A DNA stretch of 64,000 nt from Nonomuraea sp. NEAU-A123 (GTDB lineage Bacteria; Actinomycetota; Actinomycetes; Streptosporangiales; Streptosporangiaceae), in assembly GCF_018603905.1 (NCBI RefSeq), contig NZ_JAHFZZ010000019.1, positions 124,001 to 188,000 of the forward strand. The letters are read 5' to 3'. A program made the translations under genes and the position numbers. The notes beneath the pieces are model-generated. The model was not told where the DNA came from, made no database searches, and saw nothing but the letters and a program-made list of their open reading frames with translations. Positions 32,253-40,708 of the stretch are shown in pieces; position 1 is the first letter of the stretch; each line of letters opens with the position of its first letter.

Positions 32253-32627
32253 GTGGGCATCGATCGGCATCCGCTGAGCGATCTGGAGAGGTCTCTCCTC
32301 ACCGTCGCCGACGAGTACGGCTTCCGGCTCACGCACGTAGTGAAGTACTACTGCGAGCTGGAACAACCCGACCGAGGCGTAGTCGTCTATCTCAACCGGC
32401 AACGCACGCCGTCGAACGCGATCGCGGTGATGGTCCATCCGGAGACCGACCTGACCCGGCTGTTCGACCTGGCGGGAGCGACGATCCCCGCCGACTTCAG
32501 ACACGGCACGAACCTGCGCCGATTCCCGAAGAGGCTGCACACCGGCAAGCGGCCGATCACCTACGGATACTCCATCGAGTGTGATGATTCAGGCGTCTTC
32601 GGCCGCCTGCTCGATCGTCTCGTTTGA
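32253..32627 (+). CDS. Hypothetical protein, 124 residues
   Basis: I do not recognise this protein. GTG 32253 is preceded by GGAGAGGAAG at good distance, which supports translation. It is soluble, with no signal peptide or membrane helix. The composition is mixed alpha/beta, with RGVVVYLNRQRTPSNAIAVM resembling a beta-strand core and a basic stretch RRFPKRLHTGKRP near the C-terminus. Its last 39 nt overlap the convergent TetR gene. The upstream tetranucleotide repeat could affect its expression. Confidence 0.6.
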   Translation: MGIDRHPLSDLERSLLTVADEYGFRLTHVVKYYCELEQPDRGVVVYLNRQRTPSNAIAVMVHPETDLTRLFDLAGATIPADFRHGTNLRRFPKRLHTGKRPITYGYSIECDDSGVFGRLLDRLV

Positions 32628-33242
32628 CGCCGGACCCGCCGGCGACAGAGCACCGATGCTCTCCGTGCCCGCCGGCCTTCCGGTGCGGAGGGCGTCCAGC
32701 AGGTAGTTGAGCAGACGTCCGGCCTGATCGGAGTCCAGGGCCGCGATGGCTGCGCCGTGCGCGGCGACCAGGACGTCCAGCGGCTCGACGCCCTGCCGGA
32801 GCACGCCGTCCCGCACCCCCGCGTCGAGGAGCCGGCTCACCGCGTCGAGCGCGCGAGCTCTGGCGCCCGGGAAGGTGACGGTGTTCGTGTCAGTCGCCGC
32901 CGTGGCACGCAAAGCCCGCGCGAGGCCGTGCTTGGCGGTCAGGTAGTCCACCCATCGTCCGAGCCAGAGGCGTAGCGCCTCGTCCGCGGGCATCGTAGCG
33001 AGCACCTCATCCGCCGAATCGCAGACCCGCGCGAGCTCGCTCGCGTGCGCGGCCTCGATGAGGGCCTCTCTCGTCGGGAAATGTCGGTACAGGGTGCCGA
33101 TGCCCACGCCGGCCTCTTTCGCGATGCCCTTCAGCGAGGTTCCGGGACCTTCGCGGGCGAACGCACGGGTCGCGATCTGAAGGAGCCGTTCACGGTTCGC
33201 CCGGGCGTCGGCTCGGGGCTGTCTGGGGTCCTTCGTGGCCAT
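32589..33242 (-). CDS. TetR-family transcriptional regulator
   Basis: A 217-residue repressor. The helix-turn-helix is SLKGIAKEAGVGIGTLYRHF (about residues 34-53), followed by TREALIEAA. The C-terminal ligand domain is of the TetR_C type common in actinobacteria. ATG 33242 (MATKDP) is chosen; the frame is open nine codons further to 33269. It is divergent from a short-chain dehydrogenase gene whose promoter carries a matching inverted repeat (33287-33317), so it probably represses that gene and itself. Confidence 0.92.
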   Translation of the reverse strand: MATKDPRQPRADARANRERLLQIATRAFAREGPGTSLKGIAKEAGVGIGTLYRHFPTREALIEAAHASELARVCDSADEVLATMPADEALRLWLGRWVDYLTAKHGLARALRATAATDTNTVTFPGARARALDAVSRLLDAGVRDGVLRQGVEPLDVLVAAHGAAIAALDSDQAGRLLNYLLDALRTGRPAGTESIGALSPAGPASNETIEQAAEDA

Positions 33243-33272
33243 AGATCGCTTTCTGCAGAGTCCACCCAAGCG

Positions 33273-33301
33273 TTGTAATCGGAGCCGGGTCCGCTTATAT
33301 T
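33273..33301 (+). promoter_or_regulatory. Promoter of the SDR gene (TTGTAA-N17-TATATT)
   Basis: A -35-like TTGTAA (33273-33278) and -10-like TATATT (33296-33301) are spaced by 17 nt and lie 50 bp before the SDR start. The -10 matches the housekeeping consensus in 5 of 6 positions. Confidence 0.6.
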
Positions 33302-33317
33302 GAAGCTAACCGGACCC
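33287..33317. promoter_or_regulatory. TetR-type operator candidate (GGGTCCG...CGGACCC)
   Basis: Seven-base perfect arms (33287-33293 and 33311-33317) flank the -10 element of the SDR promoter with a 17-nt spacer. The position between divergent TetR and SDR genes makes it the likely binding site of the adjacent TetR protein. Confidence 0.55.
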
Positions 33318-33351
33318 TGCTCCGTTTAATCCTAGATGAAGGAACCTCAGC

Positions 33352-34311
33352 ATGAACACCGACCACGTCACGACCCCTTTCGGACCGGCCACCACCGCCG
33401 AGGAAACCGTCGAGGGCGTCGACCTGTCCGCCAAGAAGGCCATCGTGACGGGAGCGTCGTCGGGAATCGGTGTGGAGACCGCGCGGGCGCTCGCCAAGGC
33501 CGGCACCGACGTCACCCTCGCGGTCCGCGACACCGCCGAAGGCGAGAAAGTCGCCGCCGACATCGTGACGTCCACCGGCAACGCGCACGTGCACGTCGCG
33601 TTCCTGGACCTGTCGGCCCGCGACTCGATCGACGCCTTCGTCGCCTCATGGCGGGGTCCGCTCGACATCCTGGTCGACAACGCCGGCATCATGGCCACCC
33701 CCGAGCGGCGCACCGCCGAGGGCTGGGAGCTGCAGTTCGCCACCAACCATCTCGGCCACTTCGCCCTCACTGCCGGGCTGCACGACGCGCTCGCGGCCGC
33801 CGGGCACGCCCGCGTCGTCGTCGTGAGCTCCGTGGGCCACGTCAACGGGGACATCATCTGGGACGACATCAACTTCGAGAACCACCCGTACGACGAGTGG
33901 AAGGCCTACAGCCAATCCAAGACCGCGAACATCCTGTTCGCCGTCGAAGCCGCCAAGCGCTGGGCCGACGATGGCATCACGGTCAACGCGCTCAACCCCG
34001 GCCGCATCTGGACCACCGGCCTGTCACGGCACATGTCCGCCCCACCCGCATCATTCGACCCCGAATCCAGCGACGGCGTGACGGTCAAGAACATCGCCCA
34101 GGGCGCGGCCACCTCGACCCTCCTAGCCGCCTCCCCCCTCGTCGAAGGCGTGACCGGACAGTACTTCGAGGACTGCCAACCAGCCGCCCCGCACACACCC
34201 GGACTCCGGCGCGGCTTCGCGGCCTACGCCGTCGACCCCGACGCCGCCGCCCGCCTCTGGCAGGTGTCCGTCGACATGATCGGCAACGCCCGCCGGCCCG
34301 AGAGCGTCTGA
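33352..34311 (+). CDS. Short-chain dehydrogenase/reductase
   Basis: A 319-residue NAD(P)-dependent oxidoreductase resembling the retinol dehydrogenase/WW-oxidoreductase-like group. The cofactor motif is IVTGASSGIGVETARAL, then LVDNAGIM (NNAG-type), and the catalytic Ser (VVVVSSVGHVN) and YxxxK in AYSQSKTANILF. ATG 33352 follows AAGGA. It is divergently transcribed from the TetR gene and probably regulated by it. Substrate unknown. Confidence 0.93.
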   Translation: MNTDHVTTPFGPATTAEETVEGVDLSAKKAIVTGASSGIGVETARALAKAGTDVTLAVRDTAEGEKVAADIVTSTGNAHVHVAFLDLSARDSIDAFVASWRGPLDILVDNAGIMATPERRTAEGWELQFATNHLGHFALTAGLHDALAAAGHARVVVVSSVGHVNGDIIWDDINFENHPYDEWKAYSQSKTANILFAVEAAKRWADDGITVNALNPGRIWTTGLSRHMSAPPASFDPESSDGVTVKNIAQGAATSTLLAASPLVEGVTGQYFEDCQPAAPHTPGLRRGFAAYAVDPDAAARLWQVSVDMIGNARRPESV

Positions 34312-34323
34312 CATGATCGGCCG

Positions 34324-34983
34324 ATGATGGAAAACAGTGCTTTGATCGCATCGTTCTGGGATGCTTTCGCCGTTTCCTTCGACGAAGAGGCCGATCACGG
34401 CCTTCGGGAGCCCCACGTCAGAGCGGCCTGGGCGGAACGCGTGCGTTCGTGGATGCCTTCTTCGCCCGCCGATGTCCTGGACCTGGGTTGTGGCACCGGC
34501 TCGTTGTCCTTGCTGCTTGCCGAGCAGGGCCACCGACCGATCGGGGTGGATCTGGCGCCGCTGATGGTCGAGCAGGCCCGCCGCAAGCTCACGGGGGCCG
34601 GCTTCGATGCCGTGATGATGGTGGGCGACGCGAGCAGCCCGCCCGCGGAGGCGGGAACGTCCTTCGACGTGATCCTGTCCCGTCACCTGCTGTGGACCTT
34701 GCCTGCCCCTGAACAGGCGCTGCGCCGATGGGTTGATCTGCTGCGCCCTGGCGGGCGTCTGGTGCTCATCGAGGGCCGCTGGGCAGCCGCCGAACCGAGT
34801 GAGGACCACTCCTATCCAGCGGAAACCGCGGCGATGCCGTGGATGGGCGGAGTCGAGGCCGAGCGGCTCGTGCGGGCACTGCGACCGATGGTGCGGACTT
34901 CACGCGTCGAGCCACTTCTTGATCCCGCTCTATGGGGACGGTCCATCCAGGACGAGAGATATGCCGTTGTCGCCTTCGCGTAG
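34324..34983 (+). CDS. Class I SAM-dependent methyltransferase
   Basis: A 219-residue Rossmann-fold methyltransferase. Motif I is VLDLGCGTGSLSLLLAEQG, the acidic loop is IGVDLAPLMVEQAR, and post-I/II include FDVILSRHLLWTLP and LRPGGRLVLIEGRW. It sits 12 nt after the SDR gene and may be co-transcribed, perhaps in the same TetR regulon. Probable small-molecule substrate; not assignable. Confidence 0.9.
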   Translation: MMENSALIASFWDAFAVSFDEEADHGLREPHVRAAWAERVRSWMPSSPADVLDLGCGTGSLSLLLAEQGHRPIGVDLAPLMVEQARRKLTGAGFDAVMMVGDASSPPAEAGTSFDVILSRHLLWTLPAPEQALRRWVDLLRPGGRLVLIEGRWAAAEPSEDHSYPAETAAMPWMGGVEAERLVRALRPMVRTSRVEPLLDPALWGRSIQDERYAVVAFA

Positions 34984-35017
34984 CGGTCGCATGCCGGCAA
35001 GGTCCGTCCGGGCGCGT

Positions 35018-35527
35018 CTATCGCAGATGGCTCACCGAAGCGATCTCCATCACCGCTTGATCGTCGAGCGTGGTGATCGCGCAGGACGGGACGCCCTCAT
35101 GCCACAACCGTTCAGGCACCGCCTGATCGCCGATCAGTGTCCGCAGCAGGTCGACGGTGACACCGCCGTGGGTGCAGACCGCGATCGGCCCAGGAGCGCC
35201 GGCGAGGTCTAGGAGGAAGGCATGGAACCGTTCGCCGGCCTGGGCAGAGGAGTCGCCGGCTTGGGGAACGAAGCTGCGGTCACGCACCGAGGCCGCCCAG
35301 TCGACCAGAAACTCCTCGATCGGTCGAGTGCCGTCCCAGTTCATCCGTTCCCGCAGCCGAAGATCCTCATTGATCGAGAGGCCGGCGACCGACGCGATGA
35401 CTTCGGCCGTCTGCTTGGCCCGCCGCATCGGGCTACTGAACACGGCTCGCAGACCGGCGCAGCGAAGCCGCTCGGCAGTCCGGCCGGCCTGCAGAAGCCC
35501 GAGCTCCGTCACCCCGGGATCTATGGT
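35018..35527 (-). pseudogene. Histidine phosphatase (phosphoglycerate mutase-like) lacking its N-terminal catalytic motif
   Basis: The frame encodes most of a histidine phosphatase domain: VTELGLLQAGRTAERL, AVFSSPMRRAKQTAEVI and the second catalytic block PIAVCTHGGVTVDLL. The essential N-terminal RHGE motif, normally 15-25 residues before the PxxTELG segment, is missing: the frame is closed by a TGA at 35528-35530, which is the stop codon of the upstream glycosyltransferase. GTG 35512 could start a shortened protein. It should be catalytically dead. A recombination that brought in the glycosyltransferase gene may have removed the head. Confidence 0.72.
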
Positions 35528-36763
35528 TCACGCGGACCCGGGCGGCCTTTCCCGGTTGACTGCGTCGAGGAGTAGTTTCGCGGCCACCGTCGCCCCGTCG
35601 GTGCGGATTGTGTCGGCCACGGCCCTCGCCCGTGTTCGGGTCTCGGGTGTCAGGGCCGTTCTGAGCGCGGCGGACAGGGAGTCGAAGGTCGCCGTCGGGC
35701 CTTCGTGTGCCGCGCCGATGCCCAGCTCGGCTACCCGGGCGGCCCAGCGCGGCTGGTCCGCGATCTGGGGGACGAGCACCTGGGGCGCGCCGGCCCGGGC
35801 CGCCGTCGTCGTCGTGCCCGCGCCGCCGTGGTGCACCACGGCGGCCACCCGGCGGAACAGTGCCTGCTGGTTGACCTCGCCGACGACGAAGCAGTCGTCG
35901 GCGTCGTCGATCAGGGCCAGGTCGGCCCAGCCGCGGGCGAGGAGTACGCGGCGGCCGAGCGCGCGGCTCGCCTCGATGGCCGCCCGGGCGATGTCCTTCG
36001 GGGCGTGCGAGGCCATGCTGCCGAAGCCCACGTACACAGGTGGGGCGCCCGCATCCAGGAACGCCTCCAGCTCCTGCGGGAGCGGGCGGTCGTCGGGCAG
36101 GATCCACGCCCCGGTCTGCACCACGTCGAGGTCCGTCAAGCCCTTCGACGGCCACAGCGTCGCGTCTGCCGCCAGCCACGGCTGGTCGGTGAAGACGTAG
36201 TCGCGGACGTTGTCCACCGGCGGCAGGCCGATCGCCGCCCGGTGGCTGTTGAGCGCCTCGCCGTACAACGCGTTCACGCGCTGGGCGTCCTGTTCCCACA
36301 GCACCCGGTTGTCGGTCTCCTCCTGCGGGGATGGCGTGCCCGGCCGGCGCCCCGGAGGGAAGTGCCGCGACGGCAGTCCGACAGTGTGGAAGCAGGCGCA
36401 CACGTAGCGGATGCCCAGTTTCTCGGCCACGTCCCGTGCGCCGGCCGGCATCAGGCCGGTCGCCAGCAGCGCGTCGCATCCCTCGGCCGCCGCGGTCAGC
36501 GTGTCGAACCGCGCGGCGACCAGCTCGGCCGCGAGCCGGAAGGCGTCTTCCGCCGTCGGGCGCTTCGTGCCGGCGACCACCGAACGCACCGTCGGGCCCA
36601 GCGGCACCAGTGGCACGCCGGCACGCGCCAGCAGCGCCGCGAACTCCTCGTCCGGCGGCGCGCACACCCGGGCATCCGCGCCGAGTTCCCGTAGCCGCAC
36701 CGCGAGACCAGCCAGCGGTTCGACGTCCCCGCGCGATCCCCACGTCGACAACAACACACGCAT
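35528..36763 (-). CDS. UGT/MGT-type glycosyltransferase (GT1)
   Basis: A 411-residue GT-B enzyme resembling glycosyltransferases of glycopeptide and macrolide pathways or macrolide inactivation. The N-terminus MRVLLSTWGSRGDVEPLAGL is the acceptor domain opening; the donor-binding signature is VVHHGGAGTTTTAARAGAPQ read in pieces, followed by PQIADQPRWAARV. ATG 36763 follows GGGGGACG; the frame is open to 36811. No polyketide, peptide or deoxysugar genes are nearby, so a xenobiotic or sterol/lipid glycosylating role is as likely as antibiotic biosynthesis. Confidence 0.9.
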   Translation of the reverse strand: MRVLLSTWGSRGDVEPLAGLAVRLRELGADARVCAPPDEEFAALLARAGVPLVPLGPTVRSVVAGTKRPTAEDAFRLAAELVAARFDTLTAAAEGCDALLATGLMPAGARDVAEKLGIRYVCACFHTVGLPSRHFPPGRRPGTPSPQEETDNRVLWEQDAQRVNALYGEALNSHRAAIGLPPVDNVRDYVFTDQPWLAADATLWPSKGLTDLDVVQTGAWILPDDRPLPQELEAFLDAGAPPVYVGFGSMASHAPKDIARAAIEASRALGRRVLLARGWADLALIDDADDCFVVGEVNQQALFRRVAAVVHHGGAGTTTTAARAGAPQVLVPQIADQPRWAARVAELGIGAAHEGPTATFDSLSAALRTALTPETRTRARAVADTIRTDGATVAAKLLLDAVNRERPPGSA

Positions 36764-36889
36764 TTCGCGTCCCCCATTTCCGCAGGCTCTGGCCTTTCGG
36801 TCGGCAATCATGAGGCACGACCCGGGTCTTGCCGCAAGCCCCCCAGTGCGCTATAGCTTGGAAGTGGAAGGGAGCGGAAGCTCCTTGCA

Positions 36890-37081
36890 GCGGAGCCCGG
36901 GTGAACATGCTCCCGCTCCCGCCCGACGCCGAGATCGCGCTACTACAAGTCCGCCGCGATCGAGGGCGTCGAGGGCGCCAAGCTCTCCGGCACCGTGTAC
37001 GTCAACCCGAGCGGGTCATGGCGGGACGGGTTCAATCCGTGGCGGCCCACGCGGTGTGCGGGGCCGCCCGTGACGGAGGGG
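36890..37081 (+). pseudogene. Orphan C-terminal coding remnant
   Basis: The 318-nt gap 36764-37081 has no intact gene. From about 36940 one plus-strand frame reads RYYKSAAIEGVEGAKLSGTV then YVNPSGSWRDGFNPWRP, which looks like protein-coding composition with no start and only an arbitrary stop. It may be the tail of a lost secreted protein. I cannot name the family, and chance coding-like text in high-GC DNA is possible. Confidence 0.3.
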
Positions 37082-38764
37082 TCAGCGGCCCGGCAGTGTG
37101 AGGCCTATGACGAGCGGGTCGTGGTCGGAGGAGCGGAAGGCGTCCGGCTTGTACAGGGACGGCGGGTTGTACTCGGTGTTGTAGTCAAGAATGCGCGGTT
37201 CGTCCGAGTTGATGTGCCAGATCGTCGCGCTGGTGACCCGCTTGAGCAACTGCCGGCCGACCAGCGCGTGGTCGAGCTCGCCGGCCAGCCCGTCGAACAG
37301 GTAGCTGTACCGCAGCGGCGTCGGCACGAACTTCTTGGTCACGCTGGTCAGCCCGCCCGCCTCCAGCGTGTGGATCGGGTCCTCCTCGCCGTAGGCGTTG
37401 AGGTCGCCGAGCACCACCGGGTTCGGCAGGTCCTTCAGCAGCCCGAGCAGCGTCTCGGCCTGCTTGACGCGGGTGGCGTTCCAGCAGCTCTGCCCGTCGC
37501 CCTGGTCGGCGTCGGGGCCGCTGGACGGGCAGGTGCCCTTGGACTTGAGGTGGTTGACGACCATCGTGAACGGCTGGCCGCCCGCCGCCCGGCGGAACGT
37601 CTGGATCAGCGGCGGCCGGCTGAACACCGCGTCCTGCGACGCCTGCGGCGCGCCGACGGGCGTCAGCTTGGCGGGCTTGTAGATCACCGCGACCTGGATG
37701 GCGTCCGTACCGGGATACGGGTGCTGGAGCGCCGCGTACGTACCCGCGCCGACCTCGGCGTTGACCGCGTCCACGAGCGCCTGGAGCGCCGTCTGGCCGT
37801 TGTTCTCGACCTCCATGAGGGCGACGGCGTCGGCGTTGAGGCCCTTCAGCGCCGCCACCAGCTTGGCGAGCTGCCGCTGCTGCTCCTCGGCGTTGGTGGC
37901 GCCGCGCGAGCCGAGGGTGGTGAACCAGTTCAGCGTGTTGAACGAGGCCACCTTGACGTTGCCCACGACCGGGAACGGCCGGGGCAGCCGCGGGTTGGTG
38001 TTGTGGTAATTGATCGGCTTGGTGGGTTGCAGGCGGTAGATGCCGAATCCGTAGCCGAGCACGCCGGTGATGCCCACGGCCAGGTCGCCGGTCCGCACGA
38101 TGGGCGGCAGGGTGGCCGGGTTCTCCCTGCTGGAGCCGTCGTCGATGAGCAGCGAGCGGCGCGCGTTCAGCGCCGCGTCCACGCCGTGCCGGTCCGTCGG
38201 CTGGAACAGCCGCCCGCCGGAGGAGACGGTGACCTCGCCGTAGCGGCCCAGGTTGTAGTGCTCGCTGACGGTCAGCGGCTGCGGGAAGGTGAGCAGCATG
38301 TTCTCGACGGGCTCTCGCCCGTCACCCGGCAGCTTGTACGGCTGAGCCGCCACCGAGCCGGTGCCACAGACGTCCACCGCGGTGACCGGCGACAGCTCCG
38401 TCCACCCGTTGTACTCCGTCGCCTTGCCCGTCACGAGCACCCGGTCCCCGACCGCGACGTCCTTGAGCGTGTCGCGGGCGTAGGCGAACAGCCCCTCGGA
38501 GGTCTTCGGATCGGCGTCCGGCTTCGGGTCTTGGAAGAAGAAGCCGCTCAGCTGGTCGCCGCGCTGGAAGTCGCCGGTGACGACGCCTTCGACGGTGACC
38601 GTCTGCCCGGCCAGGGGGCTGGCGTCGCCGTCGCCCTGCACTTCCGCGATCCGCCGGCTCGCCGGCGTGTCGCACGGCGTGGCCGGTGCGGCGAGCGCCG
38701 GCGTGGCGGGGAGGGCGGCGGCCACGACGAACGCGACGAGTAAAGCTCGGAATGAAACACGCAT
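37082..38764 (-). CDS. Secreted endonuclease/exonuclease/phosphatase-family nuclease
   Basis: A 560-residue exported protein with ExeM/NucH-like architecture. The signal peptide (about residues 1-26, ALPATPALA) is followed by an OB-fold-like domain (TVEGVVTGDFQRGDQLSGFF) and a C-terminal EEP domain: VKVASFNTLNWF, ALMEVENNGQ (metal Glu), VVNHLKSKG, VVLGDLNAYGEEDP and FRSSDHDPLVIGL (catalytic His). It should hydrolyse extracellular DNA, probably to recover phosphate and nucleosides. ATG 38764 gives the signal peptide; the open frame to 38806 does not improve it. Confidence 0.92.
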   Translation of the reverse strand: MRVSFRALLVAFVVAAALPATPALAAPATPCDTPASRRIAEVQGDGDASPLAGQTVTVEGVVTGDFQRGDQLSGFFFQDPKPDADPKTSEGLFAYARDTLKDVAVGDRVLVTGKATEYNGWTELSPVTAVDVCGTGSVAAQPYKLPGDGREPVENMLLTFPQPLTVSEHYNLGRYGEVTVSSGGRLFQPTDRHGVDAALNARRSLLIDDGSSRENPATLPPIVRTGDLAVGITGVLGYGFGIYRLQPTKPINYHNTNPRLPRPFPVVGNVKVASFNTLNWFTTLGSRGATNAEEQQRQLAKLVAALKGLNADAVALMEVENNGQTALQALVDAVNAEVGAGTYAALQHPYPGTDAIQVAVIYKPAKLTPVGAPQASQDAVFSRPPLIQTFRRAAGGQPFTMVVNHLKSKGTCPSSGPDADQGDGQSCWNATRVKQAETLLGLLKDLPNPVVLGDLNAYGEEDPIHTLEAGGLTSVTKKFVPTPLRYSYLFDGLAGELDHALVGRQLLKRVTSATIWHINSDEPRILDYNTEYNPPSLYKPDAFRSSDHDPLVIGLTLPGR

Positions 38765-38870
38765 GACCGGCACTTTAGAGGGAATTGTGGTCACATATTT
38801 CCACATAAAAGTGGCTAGAACATTAAATCATCGAACCTTGACATGGGGTCCTTCCGGGTATGAGGACTGC

Positions 38871-40304
38871 ATGGACTGGGTCACCTGCGCCTCTTCGGCA
38901 GCCTGCACGGGAATAGCCCGCCAACCGTACGACCGTTGCCTGGCACACCTGCGACCAGACGAAGTAGCCGTGACACTCGACGAAATTACCCCCGGCCGCC
39001 TGCTGGACCTGCGCGGCACGCCGATCAACGGCCCGCTGCTCGGCAAAATCATCGAGGCGACGGGCGGCAGACCCGGCCGGGCCCGGCTGGACCGGGCCAC
39101 GTTCACCAGCGACGTACGGCTGTCCGGCGTGACGTTCACCGGTGACGTGTCGCTGGACGGCGCCAGGTTCGAGCGGCTGGCATCGTTCTTCGGCGCTCGC
39201 TTCGAGGGCAACGTGTCGCTGGCCGGGGCCGCGTTCGCCCGCGAGCTGTCGTTCCACGGCGTCCGCGTACGCGGCCACCTGTCACTGGACCGGGCGGTGA
39301 TGTCGCGTGACGCGCTGTTCAGCCAGGCCGTGTTCGGCCACGGGCTGTCGTGCGAGCGGGCCAGGTTCGACGGCTACGCCACGTTCGACGGGGCCATGCT
39401 GGGCGACGGCGCGAGTTTCCGCGGCGCCAGGTTCGGCCGGACGCTGTCCTTCCGCAAGGTCACCGGCCACGCCGGGTTCGACACCGCGCACTTCGCGGCC
39501 GACGCCTATCTCTCGGCCACCGGCCGGCTGTCCGCCTCGCGGGCCCGCGCCGACGGCAGCTTCGACGTGGCCGTCGCGTCCGGCCGGGTGGACCTGCGGC
39601 GGATGGAGGTCGCCGGCGGGGCGACGATCCGGCTCACCGACTCCCAGGCCGACCTGGAGGGGGCGGTGCTGCGCGGGCCCGCGATGGTGACCGGGCGCGG
39701 CTGGTCCACGCTGACCTCGCTGCGCCACGTCGACGCGGCCGACCTGGCGCTGTTCGGGCTCGATCTGTCGGCGTGCAGGTTCGCCGGGCTGGCCCGCCCG
39801 GCCGCGGTCCGGGTCAAGAACTGCACGTTCGCGCTGACCCCGCGGGGGGTGCGGGTGAGTCTGCGCTGGCCGATGCTGCGCTGGTTCTCCCGGCGCAGCG
39901 CGCTGGCCGACGAGCACACGATGCGCGGCTGGACCGCTCCCGGCGACAGCCCCGCTCGCCATCCGGCCACGGACGACCGTCCGACGGCGCAGGATCCGCC
40001 CGCCGGGCCCGACCGGCTGACGGCGCCCGACCGGCTGGCCGTCCTCTACGCCGGGCTACGCGCCCAGGTCGACGACGTCGACACCTCGGCCGACTTCGCG
40101 TTCGCGGCGATGGAGATGCGCCGCCAGGCGGGCCGCCATTGGTTGTTGTCGCTTTCGTGGCTGCTGTGGGGGTACGGCATGCGGATGGGCCGGGCGGCGG
40201 CCTGGATCGCCCTGCTGATGGCGCTCACCTTGGGCGCCGTCTTCTGGACGTCGGCCTCGCACGCGGAGCGCGCCGCCGACCCACCGCCCGCCGTACACCA
40301 CTAG
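38871..40304 (+). CDS. Pentapeptide-repeat-like protein with C-terminal membrane helix
   Basis: A 477-residue protein. The N-terminus has clustered Cys (DWVTCASSAACTG, YDRCLAH). Residues about 70-250 hold repeats of roughly ten residues with a Phe or Leu every fifth position, such as ATFTSDVRLSGVTFTGDVSL and ARFEGNVSLAGAAF, giving a probable right-handed beta-helix. A Pro-rich linker leads to AMEMRRQAGRHWLLSLSWL and one hydrophobic segment AAAWIALLMALTLGAVFW (about 443-460). The layout matches actinobacterial pentapeptide-repeat proteins; role unknown. ATG 38871 follows GAGGA. Confidence 0.82.
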   Translation: MDWVTCASSAACTGIARQPYDRCLAHLRPDEVAVTLDEITPGRLLDLRGTPINGPLLGKIIEATGGRPGRARLDRATFTSDVRLSGVTFTGDVSLDGARFERLASFFGARFEGNVSLAGAAFARELSFHGVRVRGHLSLDRAVMSRDALFSQAVFGHGLSCERARFDGYATFDGAMLGDGASFRGARFGRTLSFRKVTGHAGFDTAHFAADAYLSATGRLSASRARADGSFDVAVASGRVDLRRMEVAGGATIRLTDSQADLEGAVLRGPAMVTGRGWSTLTSLRHVDAADLALFGLDLSACRFAGLARPAAVRVKNCTFALTPRGVRVSLRWPMLRWFSRRSALADEHTMRGWTAPGDSPARHPATDDRPTAQDPPAGPDRLTAPDRLAVLYAGLRAQVDDVDTSADFAFAAMEMRRQAGRHWLLSLSWLLWGYGMRMGRAAAWIALLMALTLGAVFWTSASHAERAADPPPAVHH

Positions 40305-40313
40305 AGCGTGTGT

Positions 40314-40625
40314 CTAATCCAGCAGGGAGGTGGGCCGATCTCTCCAGAAGCGTTCGTACGGTGTGAGCCAGTCACGGATCTCCATGAGCGGCGCGGCCTC
40401 CAGCCGGTAGAGCCGTTCGCGGCCCCGCCGGGTCTCGGCCACCAGGCCGGCGTCCTTGAGCACCTTGAGATGCTCCGAGACGCTGGGGCGGCTCATCTCG
40501 AAGCGTTCGGCCAGCCGCCCGGCCGGCTGCGTGCCCTCGTCGAGCAGCAGGCGCAGCAGCTCTCGCCTCGCCGGGCTGGCCAGCGCGGCGAACACGTGGT
40601 CGGCGGAGATGTGCATGTCAGCCAC
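40314..40625 (-). CDS. ArsR-family winged-helix regulator
   Basis: A 103-residue regulator of the type without metal-binding Cys clusters (SdpR-like). ALASPARRELLRLLLDEG starts the DNA-binding domain; the recognition helix is MSRPSVSEHLKVLKDAGLV, and WLTPYERFWRDR is the usual C-terminus. Such ArsR proteins often control an activator of Hsp90 ATPase-like (SRPBCC) gene, which is absent here. A perfect 9+9 inverted repeat lies immediately upstream (40627-40650), probably its own operator. It is divergent from the permease-prefix protein. Confidence 0.92.
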   Translation of the reverse strand: MADMHISADHVFAALASPARRELLRLLLDEGTQPAGRLAERFEMSRPSVSEHLKVLKDAGLVAETRRGRERLYRLEAAPLMEIRDWLTPYERFWRDRPTSLLD

Positions 40626-40626
40626 T

Positions 40627-40650
40627 ATATGTAGGAATTTCCCTACATAT
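40627..40650. promoter_or_regulatory. ArsR operator ATATGTAGG-AATTTC-CCTACATAT
   Basis: A perfect 9-bp inverted repeat with a 6-nt spacer, one base from the arsR start codon and within the 83-bp divergent region. AT-rich dyads of this form are typical ArsR binding sites, so autoregulation and control of the gene at 40709 are plausible. Confidence 0.75.
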
Positions 40651-40708
40651 CAGGGTATCGGGGATGTCCCGGATAACAAAGGAGGATCTCCCTCCGTAAG
40701 ATAGGGGC

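Noticed and set aside
35528..36763. Antibiotic biosynthetic gene cluster centred on the UGT-type glycosyltransferase
   Set aside because: There are no polyketide synthase, peptide synthetase, deoxysugar or resistance genes around it; neighbours are a nuclease, a broken phosphatase and regulators.
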